Positions 45,262-56,587 are shown, counted from the first letter of the stretch. The stretch is 64,000 bases of DNA from Lepeophtheirus salmonis (GCF_016086655.4 NC_052132.2:7256805-7320804), one strand, 5' to 3'. The notes: a model not told the origin generated them from the sequence alone. Numbers and translations: made by a program.

Positions 45262-45793
45262 GGATAAGACTAAGGCCAATTGAGATGAATCCAAGGAAAG
45301 AAATGCACCTTTGTGAGCTATTTTATCTCGTTAGTAAAAGTAGATACGGAAGAGAAATAAGAGGCTACCCACCGTCTTCGGACAAGTGCTATGACTCATC
45401 AATAGATATCACTTTCTTTCTATCGATGGAGTTTTTTCCATTTCTTCAAGCCTCAACTAAGGCCACAACTAAGATTCATTAACGTCCCACGGGTCAATGA
45501 GTCCTTTTGAAATAGACTCCCCAGATCCGTGAGTCCTTACTCCTTACTTATAATAATATATAAACAATATAAGATTACAGATTACTTCTTTATCGTTATT
45601 GCATTATATCTTCTTCTTTTAGCTATATAATTGATCTGATCAAGATACAACAGTAAAGTTCGAACCAATATAGAAAAAAAACATAAAAAGGCGACAAAGA
45701 TGTCATGCGAAAAAATCTCCTCCATAAAAAATGACTAGTTGCAAAAATGTAGCCGGAAAAAGTGTAAGTGGCTATAATGTTAGAGACAAAAGT
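45262..45793 (+). repeat. Right arm of large inverted repeat (LTR/gag-leader-like)
   Basis: It mirrors 40533-41070. On the plus strand, the expected AATAAA position reads AATAGATATC (about 45402), so the poly(A) signal is lost. The ORF start near 45701 (MSCEKISS) soon meets a stop, so this copy is the more decayed at those points. The frame at 45285-45482 shares MNPRK and SKSRYGREIR with the minus-strand frame at 40929-41189 only because the arms are homologous. No target-site duplication is obvious at the outer edges. Confidence 0.6.
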
Positions 45794-45794
45794 T

Positions 45795-47510
45795 CCTAGA
45801 AACAATAATATCTTCTTGAAAATCAAATGCTATAATAGAATTAAGGTTTATGTAAATTTCTTGTTTTACAGCTTCAATAGTAGTAAAAAATGTAGGCTTT
45901 AGCCAGCGGGCGCTTCAAGATCAGAACTTTCTTGCATAGTGTAATACAATAAGAATCCTTTGATTGTGTTTCTTTTGTGCCTAATATTAATTTAATACAT
46001 AGATTGATTTTTTGCTTTAAAATTAAGTGCATACTTTTTATCCCATTGGTGAACCACGCACTTTACGTATTCAAAAGATTAAATACGTTAAAGGTTCATG
46101 TCTGAAAAAGTTACCGATTTCAATTTAAAGTCTATTTAACATCTGTTCAGAGTTACTCACAAAAGTTTTAGCCATTTGAGACGCGCAGTTGTTATGTAAC
46201 AATCATTTTATTAAGTGGATGCTAGTTTTTTTTGTGAAAATGAAGAAAATCAAGTACTGGGCTGACACTAAATATAAGTTTTTGAAAGTTCTACCTTTCA
46301 ATAAGCTTAAACAAAAGCATACACAATAAGGTTTGTGTTAAAATATGACGCGTTTAAGTCAATCCAACACGGAGTAATTGAGCCAAAAACCAAAACGTGT
46401 ATTGTGAACAATTATTTTGTAGAAAAAAACGGCTAGTACTATTTGGACGTATTACAGAGATGAGAGAATCCCTAGAGAGGTGTTAGAATTACAAGGAGAC
46501 TATGTTGAAAAATAAAAATTCAAACAAAATGTTTTGAATCTTTGTTAGGTAAGAAACTTTTCATAATTTAGTAGTATAAACACTAATTAAATAAAAAAAT
46601 AATTTATATAAATACTTATTTTAATATTCTAAATGAAACAACTACGAGACCTTATTTTTATTGTATCCCTATTGTGACCCTCCATGTTGATATTATATAG
46701 CAACTAGAAACTTTGATATTGTATCACCCCTAATTATGAGGCAGTGCAGTGAATAAAAGTAATGATTGATTGAACTTATAGTCAAACCAAAATAATAACA
46801 GAGAAAAACCACATGAATTAAATATACAATGTATACTTTTAGTAAATACATTTTTGATAAATAAAACATGAAAGCGTCCATAAAAATTTTATGTACAAGG
46901 AAGCCTTATTTAGGAATATGTAAAACATTAATTATATGTCAATACTTACAACTTCATTATTATATTATTATGAATTATTAATTGTGTAATCTTATGGTAT
47001 TGCTCTTTATATTTGTGACGTTGTATAAACTACGCCAATAAAGTAGGCTCTATTTGTTGTTTCCAATTGAAGGTAGATATTTGTAAGAATAAGTTTTTTT
47101 AGAACGTTTTTATTTTGACACTATTTTTACAATTTACAATATTTTGAAATACTCGTTGCATGAAAAAAATATAATTCATTCATGAACATTTTCTCATACT
47201 TCGGCATACACAAGGGAATTTTTCTCCATGTTTTTTTTTATTATTCTACATCAAAGTAAATTAAGTGTTGAATAATTTTGGATGCCCAAAGAAGCGGTTG
47301 ATTCTTTCGAAATGGGTGTTATAGAGATAACTCAATGGGAGAGTAAAAAGTACTTGAAATATTGGTTTAACCCTATACAAAGATGTGTTGATGTCCATGT
47401 ATAACATTTTGAAAAAAAATTAAGTCAAAGTCGATTATAAATATTTGTAACAGTAAATATATATAGCAAACCTAAAATATTATAAATTTATGAATTATTT
47501 TTCAAATAGC
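45795..47510. other. AT-rich stretch, no gene recognised
   Basis: The minus-strand frame at 46693-46881 is AT-derived. I saw nothing else. Confidence 0.4.
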
Positions 47511-47600
47511 AAAGTACTCTGCAATGCTAGGAGATATTAAGCGTCGATAGACAGAAAAAAGATATACTTTCTTTAATTAAAAATATATATACAAAGTAAT
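47511..47600 (+). repeat. Dispersed repeat R4, copy 2
   Basis: GGAGATATTAAGCGTCGATAG followed by TACTTTCTTTAATTAAAAAT aligns with 15932-16030. Confidence 0.4.
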
Positions 47601-47689
47601 TTTGTATTTTTTGCGTCATTTCCATACTTTTTAAGAAGTTTTACAGTCATTCTATTTACCCATAGTATGTCATGTTCTCTACAATTACT

Positions 47690-47850
47690 TGTTGTCGACG
47701 AGAATCCAACTTCATAATGCCTTTTTTGTATAATCCCTTGTCTCTATTGGCAAAAAAACATTGACAACCAATTTTCACATGCAATAACTTCTTGCCAACA
47801 AGAAACTAACCCAATAATGCCCCTCTCGTAGAAGCCCTAGTCATGTTAGA
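47690..47850 (+). repeat. Diverged tandem duplication, unit ~105 bp
   Basis: TTGTTGTCGACGAGAATCCAAC then TTCATAATGCC, and TTCTTGCCAACAAGAAACTAAC then CCAATAATGCC, are spaced by about 103 bp. Each is followed by a CTAGTC/CTTGTC word. Non-coding. Confidence 0.4.
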
Positions 47851-47854
47851 ATGG

Positions 47855-48520
47855 TAATTTGTGTTTTTTTAACTGGTATATAGTAAGTGCCTCTCCATGA
47901 GAGTATAAACAAACGCTTTCAAAAAAAAAAGTGTATGAAAATAATTAAAAAAGTGTGTTTATTGGTTCAAGTGAAAAAACTGGCAAAATAAAAATAAATT
48001 AACAACTGAAAATATTGTATTTGGTGTCATTTCAAAGAAAAATATTAAGAATGCCGCTCAGAAACTTTAAATGTTTTAAGACAAGATACAATATATAGAT
48101 TAAAATTTGGTAGACTAAGAAATAAATTATTTACAATATTTAAATCATATTTGTTCCATTAAATTGGGGATGGTACAAGACATCTGGAAAATGTTAATTT
48201 GGACTAAAAAGTCTTTATTCTTATTTTTCAAGTTGACATCACCATGTAATCAATTATCAAAAATTTCAAAAATGCGGTTTTTTATGCTTTAAATCTAAAA
48301 CAGATTTATATTGCAAGATTAAACACCGATTAACCCCAAATGATAGAAATTATTGAATGATTATTTTAGATAATCTTAATAAATTCTCATATTCATGATT
48401 TTTTCAAATAATTTAAAACCATTTGAAATTTGAATTGTAGCAAGTCCAAATTAGAATTTATCGATGATGTTAGATATATTGATTAATTCAACTAAACTTA
48501 TTCAAATAAATTTATTTACA
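47855..48520. other. AT-rich stretch, no gene recognised
   Basis: No supported frame or repeat partner was found. Confidence 0.4.
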
Positions 48521-48524
48521 TTAT

Positions 48525-48612
48525 AGAGGTAGTATACAGCATTACTCAGAGCTATTAGGCGTCGACGTATAGACAAATGTTGCTTTACTATTGTAGAAGA
48601 TAACCTTCTAAC
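48525..48612 (+). repeat. Dispersed repeat R4, copy 3
   Basis: GAGGTAGTATACAGC, then AGAGCTATTAGGCGTCGACG and GTAGAAGATAAC, match the order of words in 15932-16030. Confidence 0.45.
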
Positions 48613-48614
48613 AA

Positions 48615-49495
48615 ATCCTTCAGGCGGTTATCACATCTATCCTATGTGTACACATATAAGTCTATATATAGGTATCCAATACACCTATAGATAAATGATC
48701 TATGGAGAAGAGTTGCTCTTACAAAAATATTATTTTTACCGTTATATATACATATACATGTAAACACACTATAGATGTGGTAACCCGTCTTTAGTGCTAC
48801 TTTCCGATTTTCACACTCGCACATAGTTACAAATGGTATATCCACAAAAAAGAAATAATAATGATAATAGCTTGAAAAATAAAGAAATTTTTTTTCGGTT
48901 GACACCCAAAAAAAAATCACACCCTAAAAATTGCTTATGATTTACATTCCTAAAAATATGAACCTCCTTTTTCTTTCTTTTTTGATATAACACGCTAAGA
49001 TTTAAATTGATACCCTCCTCTTGTCTAAAGTCACACTCTTTATTTTTTATTTTTTCCCTTTATTAATTTGACACACTGACCTATAGCTACACACGCTAGT
49101 CATTAAAAATGAGTCTTTCTCAGATAATCAAATAAACATAGAGACTAAGTTTGTTTCCAGTAAACTACATATATTTCAATACAATTAATTCGTATATTTT
49201 CAAGTTTCGTGAAAATATGTTCATCAAATAATTAATGATTAAATTTTTAGCTACTAAATTATTATAGTTTGTATTTAAATGTAACAAAATATTTCCCGAA
49301 TTGAGATTTCCTATGTGTCTCTTGACTTTTCCTTTGAAAAGGACAAAAAATTATATCTTCTTGTTATCCACTACTATCATCCCTCCAATCTGACTAACTA
49401 TTTTTTATTTCTTATAAATAGTAGAAATATTCAAATTCTAGCTAGATATATGGCAATAGTTTAAGTTCCACAAATTACCCCTATTATCATATTTA
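48615..49495. other. AT-rich stretch, no gene recognised
   Basis: The minus-strand frames at 48642-48993 are rich in Phe, Tyr and Lys from T and A tracts and have no motif. Confidence 0.4.
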
Positions 49496-49504
49496 AACAA
49501 AAGT

Positions 49505-49850
49505 TTTTTAATCTTCGATTTGAGCAATTTAACAATTTTTGCCTCAAAACGTTTTGCACGCAATTGCAGATAAATAATCAATGGATGATTTAACAAAGAA
49601 AAAAAAATATGAATATCTTATTTATGGCCTTCCAGTTTTGCAAACATTTTTTCCCTCAAAACGTTATGCATTATCATAAATAAGCGATGTTATATGCAAA
49701 AAAAAATTATTTTTTTAAATACGAAAGTAATAGTCATTAAGTTACTTTGAATTTTAAAAACATCTGAATATCTAATGAAAAATCAATACATTCATTTTTT
49801 TTTTTAAATCTTCGATTTGAACCGATTTTCTAAAATAAAAAAAAATACGA
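49505..49850 (+). repeat. AT-rich repeat R5, two diverged units
   Basis: TTTTTTAATCTTCGATTTGAGC (about 49505) recurs as TTTTTAAATCTTCGATTTGAAC (about 49801). CCTCAAAACGTTTTGCACG (about 49542) recurs as CCCTCAAAACGTTATGCATT (about 49655). A third, weaker copy is at about 55660-55800. Non-coding. Confidence 0.4.
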
Positions 49851-50655
49851 AAATGGACAAGGATTATGATATGTACAAATCAGAAAATTCTGACCGCACA
49901 TTAATTTAGTAAATGAGATAGGCTTAAAGTGTATGGCTATAAATTTGTGTCTGAAGGATTTAATTTAATAGTATAAATAAAGAAAAGTATAAATTATTTA
50001 CTAGAGCTCCACAATAATCAATAGTTTAGCTACAACGGTGAGTGTTGTTGAAATAAAAATTATGGCATCGAGAAAAAGGCAAATAAATCCAAAAGGATAA
50101 AATCTATATATTAAATTGGAAATGTTCTTGTGATCCTTGATGTTGCTCAGTATTAATATTTAATTCTTTCCATTTATTGTTTTAGAGTTTAATTTCATTT
50201 GCAAATTATGTGTTTACAAAATTAATCTCACACCAGTAGGGTAAGCATTGTGATTTATACGAATATTTTTTTATAAATAGTATTTTTCTTTTAACAAAAT
50301 TTTGAAGACAGTTTGAAAGATATTCCATTTTCTAAGGCAAGAGAGTAAAATAGAGCTGAAAAAAGTACATTTCCAAATAGCATTTCTAAATATAGTAAGG
50401 ACATAATATGAGTTACTCTCCTTAATTGAATAACAGCTGCTTATGCAAGAAGAATTAGATGAAGGAAAGAGTGGTAGCTTATATTTAACTTTTTGCATCG
50501 ACGGGGGACACCAATTTTCCCGTAAATTCATTCATTCGTCCTTCCATTATTTTTCCTTATATTTATGATATTTCTAAATTATTAGAAAGAGTAATAGTAG
50601 ATCTTTAAAATTTATAAAAAAAATTTTTATTATAAAACTTTTCATTTGTCTTATA

Positions 50656-51211
50656 CAGGTGTGCGCGTCTAAAACTGAACACTCCTAGAGCACACCGTAC
50701 GCATATTCGTGATTTTATTGAGTTGAAACCGGTTTATACTTCGAGGCAAAGGTATTGACTAGTTATAAACAAAAGTTAGCAAAATCTAAATAGCAACAGT
50801 GAAATAACAGCCGATAATATGGAGAGACGTCGAGTCGCAATTTTGGAACTTTCCGCGCGGGGACAAACTCCCACTGAAATTGCCAAGGTTCTGAACTTCA
50901 ACAGCACCACCACTTACAGCGTTGTAGCCAAAGGGACTCCTGAGGCGACCATAAGATCTAAGTCAAGGCCTCGAAGGTCGGACGAAATGGGTGCTGCCGT
51001 TAAAAAGTATGTCGAGGACCAGAGAGGCAAGGTCACCGTCAGCGGCCACTCCAGGGAGTTCAACGTCAGCAGAAGGACCATGGACCGGTTAGTGAAGAAA
51101 GATCTTGGCCATAAGGTCTACAAGAGAACCCTTCGTCAAGACTTCAAGCCTGTAGACAAGGAAAAACGCCTAAAATTTAAAGGAATGTTCAGTTTTAGAC
51201 GCGCGCACCTG
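50656..51211 (+). mobile_element. Tc1-like miniature element, 556 bp, near-perfect ends
   Basis: TA flanks both sides (50654-50655, 51212-51213). The ends are CAGGTGTGCGCGTCTAAAAC and, inverted, CAGGTGCGCGCGTCTAAAAC. Over 31 bp only two positions differ. The element keeps its 5' leader and the first third of a Tc1-like transposase gene, then jumps straight to the right terminal repeat. The close match of the ends and the open reading frame suggest it is the youngest or best conserved insertion here. It cannot encode catalysis but could be mobilised by a complete relative elsewhere. Confidence 0.9.
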
Positions 51212-51271
51212 TATAAGTCTTCAAACTATATTATTTTTTTGGAATGCCATACATTAATATTCTACTTATAA
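50819..51271 (+). CDS. Transposase DNA-binding domain only, open reading frame of 150 codons
   Basis: ATG 50819 opens MERRRVAILELSARGQTPTE and IAKVLNFNSTTTYSVV, a first helix-turn-helix of the Tc1/paired type (residues about 1-42). A basic linker follows (RSKSRPRRSDE, about 56-66), where Tc1 transposases carry a GRPR-like motif. A second HTH follows (EDQRGKVTVSGHSREFNVSR, RTMDRLVKKDLG, about 76-107), then KVYKRTLRQDFKPVDKEKRL. A complete protein would go on to a DDE domain of some 200 residues. Here the frame enters the right terminal repeat (FSFRRAHLYK) and about 19 codons of flanking DNA before stopping at 51271. There is no internal stop. It could act as a DNA-binding repressor of its family, as the P-element KP protein does. 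That role is inference. Confidence 0.75.
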   Translation: MERRRVAILELSARGQTPTEIAKVLNFNSTTTYSVVAKGTPEATIRSKSRPRRSDEMGAAVKKYVEDQRGKVTVSGHSREFNVSRRTMDRLVKKDLGHKVYKRTLRQDFKPVDKEKRLKFKGMFSFRRAHLYKSSNYIIFLECHTLIFYL

Positions 51272-51668
51272 TATGTTTTTCATGTTTAGATAAATTAAAC
51301 TTTTTATTGATTGTTTAATATTTGTATAGTGTAAGGAGTAATTGTTGAAAATTTTGTTATGTTTTGTTGAAAAAGGCAAATTTTATGGCAGTTTAAAATT
51401 ATCAAGGCAATGTTGTCCCTCTGGGTTTGAAAGGTAATTTTTTCTTTTCTTATTAGTTTTTAAAATTCGTTCTGAATGAGACATGTATCTTTGGTTTTTG
51501 TCCTTTTAGAGTATTCATATTTAAATACTCTTTATTAGTAGAAAGATTAGCAAGTAATATTTGTACATACAAATATTTTTATAAATACTTTATTATTGAA
51601 TGTAGAGTTGTTCATAAATGAAAAAACAACAACAAAGAATAAGATATTTTAACCTTTTTAGCAACACT

Positions 51669-52470
51669 ATGAGTAACCAAATTTATACCATTTTAGACGA
51701 AGCAACCAGTACTGATGAAGAAGACATTGCCAATTTATTTTATAATTCTAATACTTTAAGTTATAGCTGATGAAGAGGTTATCACAGGAACGAATGCATA
51801 AGATGCTTTATTGACTCCTGAAGCCAACATTTGCGTCATTATTATGATACTTCGAAGTTTTCCCTTTGATTATAATCTTAGAGATAAAACATATTAATAT
51901 AGACCACTTATAGTCTATTTGAACGAAGGTTCACAATTTTTTTGTCGTACAATTATTAAGTTCGACAAAAAAGGCAACGGGGGATTCAATCTCATAGATC
52001 AAAGAAGTACTTCATACCAATAAGATTCAGTCATCAACACAATTTTATCTAAAAATCTTCTTCAATCTTCTATGTAGATATAGTATGTTATATCGTTTAT
52101 AACATTGAATGTCTATATGAATGATTGCTTCTTGACTTCAAAGTTGTATTTGGCAAGAGTCTGATTGAATAATATGAAGGGTGTAAGAGGCAACCCAGTT
52201 GTCTAGACCAACGAAAAGAAAAGAAATGTATTTGTTATAATGGACAATCATAGAGGATATTTACTGGTGTTTGAACAAAAAAGAACAAGATGTGCTTACT
52301 TTGTAAACAAAAATATAGAAAATCCATCTTTGTTCATATGTTTAGCTTGTAATTTTGCTTTTTACTTAGTTAGAGATAGAAATTACTTCGTTATGTTTCA
52401 CTTGCAAAGCAGTTATTATATTAATTTTAATCAATTTTTTATAGTAGAATTATTACTTAATTATAAATAA
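51669..52470 (+). pseudogene. piggyBac-like transposase relic
   Basis: ATG 51669 begins MSNQIYTILDEATSTDEED and IANLF, an acidic N-terminus of piggyBac style, stopping after 33 codons. A shifted frame continues ADEEVITGTNA. After a large gap, KFDKKGNGGFNLIDQRSTSY (about 51960-52019) matches the conserved KGGVD.xDQ...Y motif that follows the catalytic core. The tail near 52240-52400 has KRTRCAYF, FICLACNFAFYLVRDRNYF, the C-terminal cysteine-rich domain. Two expected cysteines are replaced (CAYF for CAYC, AFYL for AxCL). Most of the DDD core is missing and there are stops. Terminal repeats with TTAA were not located. Confidence 0.6.
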
Positions 52471-52474
52471 AAAG

Positions 52475-52935
52475 TATATCAAAATATTTAAAAAATATTT
52501 AGAATTCAACTACATAGCGTAACTTTCCTATTTTTTTTATAGATAATAAAAAATTACCGTTCACAATCAGTGTCCCATCAAATTCTGGTTTACCCATTGA
52601 AGTTATTAAAAAATTAATTCTAATACGATCAAAGAGATGAAGAATTGACTATAATTATGTTTGATTTCCTTTTCAATTCCTTGTGGGTCTGAAAGGTTGA
52701 AAGGGTCAGTAATGCATCTGTTGTTGAAGCTTGGTGGCTCATGAAAGCAAGAACAAATTTATATTTGTGTTGTTTACAATTTATACAGCAAAATTAACCC
52801 GGGTTTCAACTATTTTTAAGAGACGCAGTTAGCAAAAGCTTGAGAAGTGACAATCAAATTGCCCTTATAAGGCTTAGACCATAGTTAAAACGTTGTAAAT
52901 CATTATAGCATAAATCTCTTGAAATCAAATTGATA
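52475..52935. other. Stretch after the piggyBac relic, no gene recognised
   Basis: No supported frame was found. It may contain the undetectable 3' end of the piggyBac element. Confidence 0.35.
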
Positions 52936-52939
52936 GAAC

Positions 52940-53115
52940 AAATAGCTACAAAAGATTATTTTGTTAATATCAAAAACTTATTCAAATGCCGATTACTAGA
53001 GACTATTTGTAGAACCACAGTGGCTATTTTTATTAAACTGGTTGATTCTGTATTGATAAGAGAGAATGGGTTATTTATAGATATGGACGTAGGTCTAACT
53101 AAAATTAGTATAATG
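52940..53115 (+). repeat. Dispersed repeat R6, copy 1
   Basis: GATTACTAGAGACTATTTGTAGA, GGCTATTTTTATTAAACTGG and ATGGACGTAGGTCTAACTAA align with 55440-55590 in the same order. A 67-codon frame here (52930-53133) is therefore repeat-derived and not a gene. Confidence 0.55.
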
Positions 53116-53569
53116 ATGTTGCATGTAATTTGACTAGCTTATGGCTGAACAGAAAAGAAAGAATAATATTATTAACATTATTATATCAAATTGAGAGAAT
53201 TGGCACTTGAAACAAAAATCTCCATAGAAATGTAATAAATCCAAAAACACTCCAGTCGTTAAATGTGATTCTGAAAGTTTTTAGTGGGATCTCAGACTTG
53301 AATAACGTTTGACGGAGCGTACCGTGAAGAATATTGTCATAATGAAATGAAACATTGAATCATTAAACGTCGGAGATTTACTATGAAGATAGTTAAATGA
53401 TCTTATACATCATAAAAGTATCTATGTATTAAATGTGAATGTTTGTGTGTGTGTGGTTTGTCCTTCAATCATTCCCAAACTTATGGATTTCGTTTCCTGA
53501 ATTTTTTCATTTAGGTTTTTATGGCCCACAAACGATTCTGGTAATGATTTTTTTTCGCCTTCAAGGACA

Positions 53570-54195
53570 TGGCTGCCTTTAAATAGTAATTTTTAGTAAT
53601 TCAGCTGTGCAACCTGAGAGACAGAGTGCATTTTGGATATTAGACGGGTTCTTTGATGCTGAGGGAAGTGAGGGTTGAATAATTTAACCTAACTCACGGA
53701 CCAACAGTCCACCACCCATGGGCAAGGATGTATTCCAGCATATTAGAAAGGGATCTTGGTTCTTAGAAATGCAGCGGCGGGCTGTTTAAACTGTATTTAG
53801 GCCCAGTACTTCACCTGTACAACTTGACAGCTGGGGGTTATATTGGGATATTAATAGGGTTCCTCGATGCTCAGTAAAGGGGGTTGGGCCCAGCAGTTCA
53901 CCTGCACAGCTTCTGGGCAAGGGTCTACTATATAATATTAAAAGGGTTCATTGGTGCCTAGAAACACGGCGGCGGTAGAGTTTAAACTGTATTTGGGCCT
54001 AGCAATTTACCTGTACAACCTGAGGGCTAAGGTTTTTGGATGATAGAAAGGTTCTTTGATGTTCAGGGAAGAACCGGTGAATGAATTTAACCTCCCTCAG
54101 GAGCAGCAGCTCATATACAATCTGAGAGCCGGGTTGTTCATATTTTGGATATTAGAAGATTTCCTTGATGCACAGGGAAGCAGCTGCAAGACTAC
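53570..54195 (+). repeat. ~100-bp diverged tandem array, six units, locally GC-richer
   Basis: The anchor word (CAG.TTCACCTGTACAACCTGAGGGC in variants) starts at about 53602, 53703, 53806, 53892, 54001 and 54104, so units are 86-109 bp. Between anchors recur GGATATTAGA, GGGTTC(T/C)T(T/C)GATGC, TCAGGGAAG, GGCGG and TTTAA(A/C)CTGTATTTGGGCC. Unit lengths are not multiples of three and frames are broken, so it is not a coding repeat. It stands out because the flanks are far more AT-rich. It may be a relic of a satellite or the subrepeat region of a larger element. Confidence 0.7.
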
Positions 54196-54199
54196 GACT

Positions 54200-55145
54200 T
54201 CGGCATCTGCCCCAAAATGAAGCGAGAGTGCCTATATAAAAGTATACTATTACCCATAAAACCAACATGAGAATAATTCTTGAAATTTTGCCGTCTTTAT
54301 TTTTGTTTTATATTAAGCTGAAGAGGTCTTCATTAATTTTAATGTTTTAATGTCCCGGACAACGCCGGACAAACCTAATCCATCTATTATTCTTATTTGT
54401 TTAAATTTCTTAAATTTTTAAGTATTTAAATTTGGCTAGTGAAACCGTTTTCTACGATGATGGATGAAGGTTTGGTCATTAGAGACATTGATATTTGTAA
54501 CAGGTATCTAATATTCAAAATTAAAATAATAATATCTTATTATCTATTGATATTACAGCATATCGAACTTATGGGGGCAATTACCGATCTTCATGGTATA
54601 TGATATGGTCAATGTTTTATTTGGTTATCATATTCTTGATGTGACCCTTCCTCAGAAAAGCCTTCTTTGGCACATACCATATATGCCCGACATCCCACTG
54701 AAACATCTTTTGAAATAAAACTTAAAGATAGGAATGTTTTGTTTCTAAGAAACTCACTGTCGTATTGTTGGTTTCCTGTGCCAGTTTCTCAATTTGATGT
54801 ATCCCCTATTTTTCTCTACCCCTGCCTGACATTTAGTTATGAAATGTTCAGTTGTAATATCTTGTCATAGATTTTCAATGATAGTTACGCTAAGGACTGG
54901 TGGACTCTTTTTCAATAATTTAATGGTTACCTGGATTGGGTTCAAATTGTATTAAATAAACATTATTTCTGACACAAATGGATCATTCTTAAAATCATCT
55001 ATTATCTTTTAGGACACATCATAGTTCTCATCCATAGAATTAATATACTCTTTGATTAATTGAAGTTCTTGGAGTAGTATTACATTGTTTTAGATCATCT
55101 GAATTCTTAAAAAAATATTCACTTCAGAGTTGATAGTGTTTGTAT
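54200..55145. other. AT-rich stretch, no gene recognised
   Basis: The frame at 54667-54870 has somewhat protein-like composition (SYCWFPVPVSQFDVSPIF) but no motif, splice context or repeat support. Confidence 0.3.
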
Positions 55146-55149
55146 TCAG

Positions 55150-55318
55150 TGTTCTGCTTCAAGTCTCACAACTTAGACGTAAGGTAGAGAGCTCAGATTT
55201 GACTTATTTTGTAACTAAATATTTATACTATAATATATCAAAATAAGAACAAATAATAACAACTCAACCTTCATAAATTATGAATTAGTAAGTGTTCAGA
55301 TTTCAATGGACTACCCGG
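55150..55318 (-). mobile_element. CCG-ended mariner-like element, truncated copy
   Basis: TA at 55319-55320. Reading inward from the right it gives CCGGGTAGTCCATTGAAATC, TGAACACTTACTAATTCATA and then GTTACAAAATAAGTCAAATC with GAGCTC near 55190. This matches the right end and leader of 33642-34609. The other end and the coding region are lost. Confidence 0.6.
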
Positions 55319-55439
55319 TATAGAGGTTAAGTTGTGAATCAACTATTTTTTGTTACCTTTCTATCTCACAAGTTTTCCATAAGATAAAATATTTATTATT
55401 ACATTATTCTTTTGAAAACAAACTGTAACAACAATTAGC

Positions 55440-55590
55440 TATAAATTATTTGCTTTAACCGCATAAGCTTTTTTATATGCTGATTAAAAGAGACTATTTT
55501 TAGACATACAATTGCTATTTTTATTAAACTGGTTATTAGGAAAGAATAGTTTTTTTTAATATGGCCGTAGGCCTTACCTAAATTATTAAA
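55440..55590 (+). repeat. Dispersed repeat R6, copy 2
   Basis: GATTAAAAGAGACTATTTTTAGA, GCTATTTTTATTAAACTGG and ATGGCCGTAGGCCTTACCTAA correspond to 52940-53115. Confidence 0.55.
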
Positions 55591-55594
55591 AACA

Positions 55595-56585
55595 TATATA
55601 TATATATAACACATTATTTATCAATAACGGAACCTCAATGTACAAACACTTCTTTTGCCTTCAAGATATTATGCATTTTGACTCCAGGCAGCATATTTAC
55701 TTCATAAAATTGAAATAAATGCTGCATTAAGTTAAAAATAATAATCGTTTCTTAGCATTGAATAAAAAATCTACAAATATTAAATGAAAATCAATTTAAT
55801 GAGCCGAGGTAATTATTCAAAACATTTTCATTAATGAATTTAAATTATTCAATATAGTGGAAAAATAAACTCTGAATAAACTATTTTTTACCTAATGAAT
55901 AAGGTAAACTATTTTCGTTTGGAAAATTGATTGTTAAAAAATTATTTAAGTATTTGAAATACATATTTTCTATCATTTATAAATCAAATAAAAAAATAGA
56001 TTGTTTTTCCTAATTGTTAACAGTGTTTTCGACAAAGTTACAAATTATTTATCTAAAAAAAGAAAACATACTTAAAAACAAATAATAATTCATAAAGATT
56101 TGGGGTAAATCTTAATTATTTGGTTTTTTATCTAGTTTGTCACGGTGTCATATTTGATAAGTTTATAGATCTAATAATGAAGAAATAATAAGATGCCAAA
56201 ATATATATAATTTCAAATTGAATTATCCAACTAATTTCTCAATTATGTTGGTACACATGTTCATAACGTATGTACACAATATGAACAACTTTGCATGGTT
56301 TGTTTAACCGATATAAAAGTATTTGGGTGTACTCCCCAATTTTCAATTATTGAAAAATGGAAAGAAGAAATAAATTCTTAAAAAATTTCAGAGATTTTCT
56401 AAAATAATATATATTTTTTTTCATCATTAGAAAATCGCACAGCACACCAAAAAACATTTTACCTTCTTATCGGTAGAAAACAAAGTAACAATACAAACTC
56501 TGAGGTGTATTAATATAATAAACAAAAAAATTTGATAATCGAATAAAAATCCAATTTGTCATTTTCTTTTTGATCAAATCTTGTA
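55595..56585. other. AT-rich stretch, no gene recognised
   Basis: A short ATATATAT run sits at about 55594-55608 and a weak copy of repeat R5 at about 55660-55800. No supported frame was found. Confidence 0.35.
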
Positions 56586-56587
56586 CA

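Noticed and set aside
48642..48993. Two minus frames rich in Phe/Tyr/Lys
   Set aside because: They are translations of T/A-rich tracts with no conserved pattern.
52930..53133. 67-codon frame
   Set aside because: The sequence recurs at 55440-55590 as a dispersed repeat with frame-breaking differences.
55594..55608. AT dinucleotide run as a microsatellite
   Set aside because: It is only a few units long and unremarkable in such AT-rich DNA.
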